Assembly: GCA_964489715.1 (NCBI GenBank)
Contig: CAZBAK010000036.1
Coordinates: 1 to 17,196, forward strand
DNA length: 17,196 nucleotides
Reading direction: 5' to 3'
Origin: Tissierella_A sp964489715
GTDB lineage: Bacteria > Bacillota > Clostridia > Tissierellales > Tissierellaceae
The position numbers and the translations under genes were made by a program. Each line of letters starts with the position of its first letter. Positions within the stretch are counted from its first letter, which is position 1. A model generated the notes under the pieces. That model was not told the origin of the DNA. It saw only the letters and a program-made list of their open reading frames with translations, and did not search any database. Shown here piece by piece: positions 1 to 6,928 of this stretch.

Positions 1-2
1 TA

Positions 3-908
3 GAGGAATTTATAGAAGATGAAGATGGAAAGTATGTAAGATGGCTAGATGTTATTGGGCTTTCTGATGAAAAAGTTTTGACAGATATATGCGATAAATT
101 CCACATACATCCTCTTGTAATAGAGGATATATTGAATATCGATCAAGTTCCCAAGGTGGAGGACTATGAAAATAGCTTATTTGTTGTAGCTAAAAATATA
201 ATCTTAGAAGAGGATGGCTTAAGTCAAGAACAGATTTCATTTATGATATATAAGGATAAACTCATTTCTTTTAGATTTAAGGAGACAGGTATATTTGATG
301 AGATAAAGGGTAGATTAAGAGATGGAACCGCCCTTAGAAAGAACAATCCTGATGATCTTCTCTATGCCCTAATGGATATAATAGTAGATAAGTATTTTAT
401 AATTATGGAAGATATAGGAAATAAGCTAGATGATCTAGAAGATGAAACCTTGGAAAATCCAGATAAATCTATACTTGAAAAAGTATATCTTCTCAAGAGG
501 GAGCTTATAACCATAAGAAATATACTTTGGCCCATGAGAAACACCATAAGCAGTATTTCAAAAAATGAATATGATATTATAAATGGCAATACCATATATT
601 ATTTTAGGGATATATATGATCATATAATTCAAATTATAGATATAAATGAAACTTACAGAGAAATAGCCTCCTCCATGCTTGAGATATATCTTTCAAGCAT
701 AGGAAATAAGACAAATGATGTTATGAAGGTGTTGACAATTTACTCTACTATATTTATTCCCCTAACATTTATTGCAGGAGTATATGGAATGAATTTTAAA
801 TATATGCCGGAATTATACTGGAAATATTCCTATGCTTCCTTCTGGATTATAAGTATAATAATAACTATCTATATGATAAGATTTTTCAAAAAGAAGGGAT
901 GGATGTAA
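3..908 (+). CDS. corA: CorA family Mg2+/Co2+ transporter, 5' end outside the window
   Basis: A CorA-type divalent-cation channel of the inner membrane. The frame is open from the left edge (first full codon at 3), and residues upstream of the TTG at 78, such as the WLDVIGL stretch, belong to the family, so the real start lies before the window. About 301 residues are visible; a usual CorA is about 315, so little is missing. The N-terminal part is the charged, helical cytoplasmic domain. The C-terminus has two membrane helices joined by a short loop, with the family signature YGMNF at the end of the first helix followed by MPEL (near 784-816). It ends in a short basic tail. The next gene starts 3 bases after the stop, so the two are probably co-transcribed. 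Family assignment is secure; the ion (Mg2+, Co2+ or other) is inferred from the family. Confidence 0.95.
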   Translation, partial: EEFIEDEDGKYVRWLDVIGLSDEKVLTDICDKFHIHPLVIEDILNIDQVPKVEDYENSLFVVAKNIILEEDGLSQEQISFMIYKDKLISFRFKETGIFDEIKGRLRDGTALRKNNPDDLLYALMDIIVDKYFIIMEDIGNKLDDLEDETLENPDKSILEKVYLLKRELITIRNILWPMRNTISSISKNEYDIINGNTIYYFRDIYDHIIQIIDINETYREIASSMLEIYLSSIGNKTNDVMKVLTIYSTIFIPLTFIAGVYGMNFKYMPELYWKYSYASFWIISIIITIYMIRFFKKKGWM

Positions 909-911
909 TTT

Positions 912-1418
912 ATGGCCAATAGAATTGACACAAAGACTATTACAAAACTAAGTATATTAGTAGCTATTACAGTTCTTATGACAGCAGTGGTCAGCATACC
1001 CATAGTAGGTGGAAATGGCTATGTAAATCTAGGAGATATGGTTATATTTTTATCTGCCATGCTATTGGGTAGAAGGTCAGCCTTTATAGTGGGAGGATTA
1101 GGATCCTTTTTAGCAGATATAATCCTGGGTTATGGTATATATGCTCCAGCAAGCTTTATAATAAAAGGCTTGGAAGGATTTATAGCTGGAAGTTTAATGA
1201 GAAAGGGAATTGGCAAAAAATATCCACTATTTGCAAGCATAGTAGCTGGAATATGGATGGCTTTAGGCTATTATATATTTGAAATATTTTTATATGGAGC
1301 AAAGGGAGCCTTGCTTTCAGTGCCAGCAAATTTAAGCCAGGGAGCTCTGGGAGCTGTGGTTTCTATTATTCTCTTTAAGGCACTTATGAAGACCAATATC
1401 TTAAAGAGAGAATTATAA
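912..1418 (+). CDS. ECF transporter S component (substrate-binding membrane subunit)
   Basis: A small, very hydrophobic protein of 168 residues with about five to six membrane segments. The layout matches the S components of energy-coupling factor vitamin importers (ECF-ribofla_trS-like): a hydrophobic N-terminal helix, a VNLGD motif near residue 36, a Gly-rich LLGRRSAFIVGG helix, then FLADI and a FIIKGLEGFIAG segment. S components bind the vitamin or precursor and dock on a shared EcfA/EcfA'/EcfT module, which is not in this window. The ligand cannot be read from the sequence; a pyridoxine-, thiamin-precursor- or pantothenate-like molecule is possible. The start ATG lies 3 bases after the corA stop, with a GAAGGGA ribosome site inside the corA end, suggesting translational coupling. 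No clear terminator follows; the next promoter begins 27 bases after the stop. Confidence 0.85.
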   Translation: MANRIDTKTITKLSILVAITVLMTAVVSIPIVGGNGYVNLGDMVIFLSAMLLGRRSAFIVGGLGSFLADIILGYGIYAPASFIIKGLEGFIAGSLMRKGIGKKYPLFASIVAGIWMALGYYIFEIFLYGAKGALLSVPANLSQGALGAVVSIILFKALMKTNILKREL

Positions 1419-1445
1419 AAAACATACTTAATCTAAAATAAAAAC

Positions 1446-1474
1446 TTGACAAAAGCGCTCTAAAGATGTAAAGT
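1446..1474 (+). promoter_or_regulatory. Sigma-A type promoter of the aspS-gatAB operon
   Basis: A perfect -35 box TTGACA (1446-1451), a 17-base spacer and a weaker -10 box TAAAGT (1469-1474). Transcription would start near 1481, just at the base of the T-box Stem I. Confidence 0.7.
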
Positions 1475-1480
1475 GATATC

Positions 1481-1764
1481 TATATAAATCAAACTTAGAA
1501 TAGAAGAGTAATTTAAAGGCGAAGTAAAAGTGAGTCTGTGCTAGTGGGAAACAGATATGGAGGCTTTAAATGAAAAACCTCTATGAGTTTCAATCTGAAA
1601 GAAATATTTTCCAGTAGGTGCGACGTATCTGATGCGTTAAATCAGTAGATATCGGCTTGACTAAAGCCCGTATTGAATTAAGATTTGGATTATTTATAAT
1701 CAAATTGGGTGGTACCGCGAAGCTTAAACCTTTCGTCCCTTTATAGGGATTGAAGGGTTTTTTT
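1481..1764 (+). promoter_or_regulatory. T-box riboswitch leader, likely Asn (AAC) specifier
   Basis: A tRNA-sensing leader upstream of aspS-gatC. Seen directly: an AGTA motif (1506-1509) on the 5' side of the specifier loop; a helix pairing ATTTAAAG (from 1510) with CTTTAAAT (1564-1571); a 3' specifier-loop strand GAAAAACC (1572-1579); the T-box antiterminator sequence GGGTGGTACCGCG (1707-1719); and a downstream terminator hairpin. The best specifier triplet is AAC at 1576-1578 (Asn), one base before the lower helix, which fits an operon making Asn-tRNA. The neighbouring triplets AAA (Lys) and ACC (Thr) make less biological sense. GAA (Glu) also occurs four bases upstream in the same loop. 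The bulge base facing the tRNA discriminator is U, which would wobble-pair with the usual G73 of tRNA-Asn. Uncharged tRNA should stabilise the antiterminator and switch the operon on. Confidence 0.9.
1726..1764 (+). terminator. T-box regulated intrinsic terminator
   Basis: The arms AAACCTTTCGTCCC and GGGATTGAAGGGTTT pair with one small internal mismatch around a TTTATA loop, followed by a T run. The 5' arm follows the antiterminator sequence directly, as expected for a competing structure. Confidence 0.88.
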
Positions 1765-1795
1765 ATATTGTTTTTTTAAAATAGGAGGAAAGATA

Positions 1796-3859
1796 ATGGA
1801 AAGAGATAGATATTGTGGCAGAGTTACAGAAGAAGATATAGATAAAAACTTATGTTTTATGGGATGGGTTCAAAATATAAGAGATATGGGCGGAATAATA
1901 TTTTTAGATTTAAGAGATAAAACAGGAATACTACAGGTTGTATGTGATGCTGAAAATTTAGATTCTCAAAGTTTTAAGGATGTTGAAGCCATAAGAAACG
2001 AATATGTTATAGCTGTAAAGGGAGATATAAGAAAAAGAGATGTAGATACATACAATGATAAGCTTCCTACAGGAACCATAGAATTAAAGGCAATGGAGGT
2101 TGAAATACTTTCTAAGGCAAAGACCCTACCTTTTCAAATAGAAGAAAATATAAATTTAAGAGAGGAACTAAGATTAAAACATAGGTATTTAGATCTTAGG
2201 AAGCCTTCCTTATATAACAATCTTGTGCTCAGACACAGCACCTTAAAGTCTATTAGAAGTTTTTTAGAGGAAAGGGAGTTTCTAGAAGTAGAAACACCAA
2301 TCCTAACAAAGTCAACTCCTGAAGGTGCAAGAGATTTTTTAGTTCCTAGCAGGCTTCATAAGGGATCTTTCTATGCACTACCTCAATCGCCTCAAATATT
2401 TAAGCAGCTCTTAATGACTTCTGGTATAGATAGATACTATCAAGTTGCTAAATGTTTTAGAGATGAGGATTTAAGAAGTGATAGGCAGCCAGAATTTACC
2501 CAGGTAGATCTGGAGCTTTCCTTTACTACTGAGGAAGAAATACTAGTCTACCTAGAAGAGATGTTTAAGGAAATATTTAAAGATGTCCTAGATATAGATA
2601 TAAAGGAAGACTTTAGAAGAATAACATATAGGGATGCCATGGATCTCTATGGAAGTGATAAACCGGATATAAGATTTGGCATGGAAATGGTAGACTTAAG
2701 TGATATTCTAGCTGACACTGACTTTAAGGTATTTAAAGATGCGCTTAAAAAGGGAAAAGTTAAGGCTATAAACATAGAAGGGGGAAATTCTTTTTCAAGG
2801 GCTGAAATAGATGATCTAACAGAAAGAGCTATAGAGTATGGAGCCAAGGGAATGGCCTGGATAGCTTTAGATAATGATGGGGAAATAAGATCTATACTTA
2901 CTAAGTACTTTAGCCAAGAAACTATGAAGGATCTCCTAGAAAAGATGGAGGCCAAGGCTGGAGACTTGATCGTATTTTCAGCAGATACTATAGATATAGT
3001 AAACAAGACCCTAGGGGGATTGAGGCTAGATGTGGCAGATAAGCTGGGACTTAGAAAGAAGGAAGAGTTTAAGTTTTTAATAGTAACTGACTTCCCACTC
3101 TTTGAATGGAGCAAGGAACAAAATAGACTTGTATCTATGCACCATCCTTTTACCATGATGAACAAGGAAGATATTCCACTACTGGATACAGATCCAGCCA
3201 AGGTTAGGGCTAAGTCCTATGACGTAGTTTTAAATGGAGTAGAACTTGGTAGTGGAAGTCTTCGTATCCATGAAAGCCATATTCAAAAGAAAATGTTTGA
3301 AGTCCTAGGCTTAAGTCAAGAGGATATAGAAGAGAGATTTGGATTTATATTAGAAGCTTTCTCCTATGGTACTCCGCCTCATGGAGGTTTTGCCTTTGGC
3401 CTTGATAGGCTGGTTATGATGATGGCTGGTGAAGATACTATTCGTGAAGTTATAGCTTTTCCAAAGACTCGTGAAGGAGTATGTCCTTTAAGTGGGGCAC
3501 CTAGTTTTGTTGATAGGGATCAATTAAAGGCCCTGGACTTTATGCCTACTATAGAAGTCTCTGCTTCAGAAAAAGACGAGATAGATGGAGAAAAGTTAAA
3601 GCTGGAAAATCTAGCTATAAATTCCTATATAGATCTAGAAGATAAAGAGGCAGTTTATGAAGAATATATATTGGACATGATAAAGAAGACAGAAGTTATA
3701 AAAGAAATAGATGTAAGTGACTATAGTCCAACAGTAAATATTCATCCTCGAGACAATAGTTTTAGACAAGACAAGATAGAGGAAGAATTTACTCGAGAAG
3801 AACTTTTAAAAAATGCAAATAAAACTCATGAGGGATATATACTTTTAGAAAGTAAATAG
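1796..3859 (+). CDS. aspS: Aspartyl-tRNA synthetase fused to GatC (bifunctional, probably non-discriminating)
   Basis: Charges tRNA with aspartate; in cells using the indirect route it also makes Asp-tRNA(Asn) for GatCAB to amidate. It has 687 residues, where ordinary bacterial AspRS has about 590. Residues 1-105 are the OB-fold anticodon domain. The class II core carries the TPEGARDFLVPSR stretch, motif 2 (CFRDEDLRSDRQPEFTQ), the bacterial GAD insertion, and motif 3 (GFAFGLDRL). Synthetase homology ends near residue 588. Residues ~596-687 match a complete GatC: the SPTVNIHPRDNSFRQD stretch followed by FTREELLKNA and GYILLE parallels the family's THV-P-N--R-D and REE-L-NAP--DGY pattern. No separate gatC is present. 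Such a fusion is a known but uncommon arrangement. Residue 31, in a loop tied to tRNA-Asp/Asn discrimination, is Met (Leu in E. coli). The start ATG at 1796 has AGGAGG upstream. gatA follows after 15 bases. Confidence 0.95.
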   Translation: MERDRYCGRVTEEDIDKNLCFMGWVQNIRDMGGIIFLDLRDKTGILQVVCDAENLDSQSFKDVEAIRNEYVIAVKGDIRKRDVDTYNDKLPTGTIELKAMEVEILSKAKTLPFQIEENINLREELRLKHRYLDLRKPSLYNNLVLRHSTLKSIRSFLEEREFLEVETPILTKSTPEGARDFLVPSRLHKGSFYALPQSPQIFKQLLMTSGIDRYYQVAKCFRDEDLRSDRQPEFTQVDLELSFTTEEEILVYLEEMFKEIFKDVLDIDIKEDFRRITYRDAMDLYGSDKPDIRFGMEMVDLSDILADTDFKVFKDALKKGKVKAINIEGGNSFSRAEIDDLTERAIEYGAKGMAWIALDNDGEIRSILTKYFSQETMKDLLEKMEAKAGDLIVFSADTIDIVNKTLGGLRLDVADKLGLRKKEEFKFLIVTDFPLFEWSKEQNRLVSMHHPFTMMNKEDIPLLDTDPAKVRAKSYDVVLNGVELGSGSLRIHESHIQKKMFEVLGLSQEDIEERFGFILEAFSYGTPPHGGFAFGLDRLVMMMAGEDTIREVIAFPKTREGVCPLSGAPSFVDRDQLKALDFMPTIEVSASEKDEIDGEKLKLENLAINSYIDLEDKEAVYEEYILDMIKKTEVIKEIDVSDYSPTVNIHPRDNSFRQDKIEEEFTREELLKNANKTHEGYILLESK

Positions 3860-3874
3860 GGAGGAGGAAGAAAG

Positions 3875-5053
3875 TTGATAAATACAGACAAGAGAAGAGA
3901 AGAGCTTAAAGAAAAAAAAGACAGTGGCCAGGAGCTAGGAAGACTCTTTAATATAGATATAGGGTTGGAAGATAATATTTCAACCAAGGGAATAAAGACA
4001 GAAGTGGGTTCAAAGATGTTGGAGGGATATATTCCTCCTTTCAATGCAAGTATAGTTGAAAGGATATTAGAGCAAGATGCAATAATAAAAACTAAAATAG
4101 CTACAAGGGAATTTGGAGTTGGAGAAAAAATAGATTCTAAGATGGGAGAGCTTGTAAGGGCTGGAGACATTAAAGCTTCTATTGGTCTAGATGTAGGAGG
4201 AGAAGTGAGAAATCTAGCAGCAGCTTCAAACCTATACGGTCTAAAGCCCACCTATGGAAGCATATCAAGATATGGGCTTATAGGAAGCGGACCCTCCCTA
4301 GAGCAGGTGGGAATAATATCAGAGGATATAGAAGTCTTAAAACTTATATTTGAGAGTATTTCTGGGAAAGATGAGAAAGACTCTACTTCCCTAGTTGTGG
4401 AGGAGATAGAAGATGTCCATCTTAAAGATTTAAAGATTGCTATTATAAAAGAGTATATGGATGATCTAGATGGAGAGGCTAGAGAAAGCCTCGAAAAAGA
4501 AATAGAAAAATTTAAAGATCTAGGTGGAGAGCTGGAATATATAAGCATAGCTTCACTAAAATATGCTCCAGCAGTTTACAATATACTGCAAAGTGCAGAG
4601 TTTTCTTCTGATATGGGTAAGTTTGATGGCCTCCTATATGGTTTTAATGTAGAAGAATATGAGGACAATGAAGACTTTTTCATTCAAAATAGGACAAGAG
4701 GATTTTCCGAAGAGGTAAAAAAGAAGATCATGTTTGGTAATTTTGTCTTAAGTGAAGAAAATTACAAGGATTTTTATGAAAAGAGCCAGAGGATTAGGAG
4801 TCTTATAGCAGAAGAAGTGAGAGAAGAATTTAAAAAATACCATATTATCTTAAGCCCTATAGAGGGAGAAGATATAAAATATACTCTTCTTGCAAATCTA
4901 GTTGGTTGTCCTGCTCTAAGCTTGCCTAGAAGAGAAGATAAGGACTTGTCTCTGCAAGTAATGGGTGATAAATTTAGTGAAAAGCTATTGTTTAAGATAG
5001 CTAAAGAATATGAAGAAAAAGTTTTAAAAAACAAAGATAAGGAGGAGAAATAA
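3875..5053 (+). CDS. gatA: GatA-like subunit lacking the amidase catalytic triad
   Basis: Homologous along its length to GatA, the glutaminase subunit of Asp/Glu-tRNA amidotransferase, but with 392 residues against about 485. Conserved blocks remain: DNISTKGIKT (33-42), LYGLKPTYGSISRYGL, AEFSSDMGKFDGLLYG and EEVKKKIMFGNFVLS. The first ~45 residues of normal GatA are absent. The triad is gone: the Lys of AIKDN is Glu32 (GLEDN); the Gly/Ser-rich loop holding the cis-Ser (GGSSGGS) is deleted, about 21 residues between FGVG and the next block; the nucleophilic Ser of DTGGS is Glu110 (DVGGEVR). The C-terminal stretch between SP and NLVG, part of the glutamine pocket in normal GatA, is also shortened. 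The frame is unbroken, with a TTG start behind GGGAGGAGG. It overlaps gatB by one base (TAATG). It can hardly hydrolyse glutamine; a structural or ammonia-channel role is inferred. Confidence 0.9.
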   Translation: MINTDKRREELKEKKDSGQELGRLFNIDIGLEDNISTKGIKTEVGSKMLEGYIPPFNASIVERILEQDAIIKTKIATREFGVGEKIDSKMGELVRAGDIKASIGLDVGGEVRNLAAASNLYGLKPTYGSISRYGLIGSGPSLEQVGIISEDIEVLKLIFESISGKDEKDSTSLVVEEIEDVHLKDLKIAIIKEYMDDLDGEARESLEKEIEKFKDLGGELEYISIASLKYAPAVYNILQSAEFSSDMGKFDGLLYGFNVEEYEDNEDFFIQNRTRGFSEEVKKKIMFGNFVLSEENYKDFYEKSQRIRSLIAEEVREEFKKYHIILSPIEGEDIKYTLLANLVGCPALSLPRREDKDLSLQVMGDKFSEKLLFKIAKEYEEKVLKNKDKEEK

Positions 5054-6483
5054 TGAGTAAGGAATATGAAATGGTAATAGGACTTGAGGTCCATGTGGAA
5101 CTTAAAACAGCTACAAAGATATTTTGCTCCTGCCAAGTAGCCTTTGGTGGAGACCCTAATACTCATTGTTGTCCAACTTGTTTAGGCCTGCCTGGAGCAC
5201 TTCCAGTCTTAAATGAAAAAGTAGTAGAGTATGCTATAAAAGCTGGAGTTAGTACTAACTGCCAGATTACGGCCAGGGGAAAACAGGATCGTAAGAATTA
5301 CTTTTATCCAGACTCTGGCAAGGCATATCAAATATCTCAAGATGAACTTCCAATATGTCATGACGGATATTTAGATATAGAAACTGAAGAAGGACAAAAG
5401 AGAATAGGCATAGAGAGAATTCACATTGAAGAAGATGCAGGAAAGCTCATTCATGACGATGAACTTGGAACGCTGGTAGACTACAATAGAGCAGGAGTAC
5501 CCTTGATTGAAATAGTAACTAGACCAGACTTTAGAAGTGAAGAAGAAGTTATAGCTTTTCTTCAAAAACTTAGAAATATAATGATCTATATAGATGTGTC
5601 TGATGCTAAAATGAATGAAGGTTCCTTTAGATGTGATGTTAACCTATCCATAAGAGAAAAAGGAGCTGAAAAGCTTGGAACCAGAGCAGAGATAAAGAAC
5701 TTGAACTCATTTAACTCCATAAGCCGTGCTATTGATTTTGAAAGAAAGAGGCAGATCAAGGCTATTAAAAATGGAGAAACCATAGTTCAAGAAACTCGTG
5801 GTTATGATGATGACAAAAGAAGTACTCATTCTATGAGAGAAAAGGCAGATGCAACAGACTACAGGTATTTTCCAGACCCAGATCTTATGCCTATAGTGGT
5901 AGAAGAAGAAACTGTTAGAGAGATAAAAGAAAATCTTCCAGAACTACCCCATGAGAGAAAGAACATGTATATGGAAAAATATGACTTGAGCTCCTATGAT
6001 GCAGAACAACTTATAAGCTCAAGGGAAGTAGCAGAATTCTTTGAAGAAGCTGTAGGATTTGTTAAGACTCCAAAAAGCCTAGCTAATATTATGATAAGTG
6101 AAATATTTAGTATGGCTTCACCTGATGATTTCCAAATAAATATATCACCAGAAAACTTAGGGAAGATGGTAGGCTTTTTAGAAGATGACCTGATAAACAA
6201 TAGTAGTGCCAAGCAGATCATAAAGATAATGAATGAAACAGGAGATAATCCTGAAAAGATCATAAAAGAAAAGGGATTAGAACAGATAGGAACTAGAAAA
6301 GAGCTTGAACCTATAATAGACAAGGTCCTACTGACAAGTGAAAAAGCTGTAAAAGAATATAAAGAAGGTAAGGAAAAGGCCCTTCAATCCATAATAGGAA
6401 AGCTAATGAGAGAAACCAAAGGTAGGGCAAATGCAGAACTGAGTAAGAGGATACTAGAAGAGAAAATAAAAGAAACAGAATAG
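5053..6483 (+). CDS. gatB: Aspartyl/glutamyl-tRNA amidotransferase subunit B
   Basis: GatB binds the mischarged tRNA, activates the acid side chain with ATP and amidates it with ammonia. At 476 residues it is full length. It shows the N-terminal VIGLEVHVEL, zinc-ligand Cys residues 25, 27, 40 and 43 (FCSC and CPTCLGLPG), YFYPDSGKAYQISQ, the RIHIEEDAGKLIHD metal/ATP-site stretch, RAGVPLIEIVTRPD and AKMNEGSFRCDVNLSIR. The helical and YqeY-like tail domains are complete, ending in the GKLMRETKGRAN block that packs on tRNA. Nothing in it looks decayed, in sharp contrast with the preceding gatA. The start ATG overlaps the gatA stop (TAATG), and the GGAGGAG ribosome site lies in the last gatA codons, so the two are translationally coupled. 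Confidence 0.97.
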   Translation: MSKEYEMVIGLEVHVELKTATKIFCSCQVAFGGDPNTHCCPTCLGLPGALPVLNEKVVEYAIKAGVSTNCQITARGKQDRKNYFYPDSGKAYQISQDELPICHDGYLDIETEEGQKRIGIERIHIEEDAGKLIHDDELGTLVDYNRAGVPLIEIVTRPDFRSEEEVIAFLQKLRNIMIYIDVSDAKMNEGSFRCDVNLSIREKGAEKLGTRAEIKNLNSFNSISRAIDFERKRQIKAIKNGETIVQETRGYDDDKRSTHSMREKADATDYRYFPDPDLMPIVVEEETVREIKENLPELPHERKNMYMEKYDLSSYDAEQLISSREVAEFFEEAVGFVKTPKSLANIMISEIFSMASPDDFQINISPENLGKMVGFLEDDLINNSSAKQIIKIMNETGDNPEKIIKEKGLEQIGTRKELEPIIDKVLLTSEKAVKEYKEGKEKALQSIIGKLMRETKGRANAELSKRILEEKIKETE

Positions 6484-6504
6484 GCCAGCCTATTCTGTTT
6501 CTTT
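6469..6504 (+). terminator. Operon terminator overlapping the gatB stop codon
   Basis: A perfect 16-bp inverted repeat, AAAGAAACAGAATAGG (6469-6484) and its complement (6489-6504), with a CCAG loop and a short T stretch. The ascending arm contains the last four gatB codons and its stop. Confidence 0.85.
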
Positions 6505-6570
6505 TATCTAAATGTTAATTATTAACTTTAGTTCTTTCAAGGATAAATCAAATTCTAATCTTAAAATTTC

Positions 6571-6599
6571 TTTACAAACTAGGAAAAGTATTATATACT
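6571..6599 (+). promoter_or_regulatory. Promoter of the YjiH transporter-PLP enzyme unit
   Basis: TTTACA (6571-6576), a 17-base spacer and TATACT (6594-6599). It lies about 70 bases after the gatB terminator and just ahead of the second T-box, so this unit is transcribed independently. Confidence 0.75.
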
Positions 6600-6605
6600 A
6601 CTAGT

Positions 6606-6897
6606 GTTAAAAAGATAAAAGACTTAGAAAAGACTAGTAATATTTAAAGTAACCTTACAGCGAGTTCTATATTGGTGAAAGAGAACAGGATCTTTATATA
6701 TGAAGAGGACCTTTGAGTTTTGTACCGAGATCTTATAGATTGAGGCTACAACGGATTCAACCGTTATATTGACTGGGTATAGAATTTGTACCTGTTAAGG
6801 CTTGTATTGCGAAATACAGGCAAATTAGGATGGCAACGCGAAGATTTTAGCTCTCGTTCCTAGGATTTATTTCTAGGAATGAGAGCTTTTTATTTTT
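6606..6897 (+). promoter_or_regulatory. T-box riboswitch leader, likely Asp (GAC) specifier
   Basis: A second tRNA-sensing leader. It has an AGTA motif (6635-6638), a 3' specifier-loop strand GAAGAGGACC (6702-6711), a lower helix using CTTTGAGTTTT, the antiterminator sequence AGGATGGCAACGCG (6827-6840, a covarying variant of the usual AGGGTGGNACCGCG), and a strong terminator. Read in the same register as the aspS leader (the triplet just before the final C of the loop), the specifier is GAC, Asp, at 6708-6710. The bulge base is C, which pairs with a G73 discriminator as in tRNA-Asp. ACC (Thr), one base on, is the main alternative and would suit a threonine dehydratase, but the register and the bulge base favour Asp. 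Confidence 0.88.
6849..6897 (+). terminator. T-box regulated intrinsic terminator
   Basis: A long stem, AGCTCTCGTTCCTAG (6849-6863) against CTAGGAATGAGAGCT (6873-6887), one wobble pair, followed by TTTTATTTTT. It is the off-state structure of the second T-box. Confidence 0.9.
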
Positions 6898-6928
6898 AAA
6901 ATTAAGAAATATAAATGGAGGTATTTAG

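Noticed and set aside
2647..3201. A 184-codon open frame on the minus strand inside aspS
   Set aside because: It is antisense to a strongly conserved synthetase domain, Ser-rich as antisense frames of AT-rich genes are, and has no ribosome site.
4120..4210. A frameshift or sequencing error explaining the lost GatA active site
   Set aside because: The frame is continuous through the region, the other two frames do not encode the missing Gly/Ser loop, and the Lys and nucleophile Ser are changed independently on either side. Three separate losses do not fit one error.
3826..4251. Minus-strand open frame across the aspS/gatA junction
   Set aside because: It is a shadow of the two coding frames, with low-complexity Ser/Leu/Pro composition and no family resemblance.
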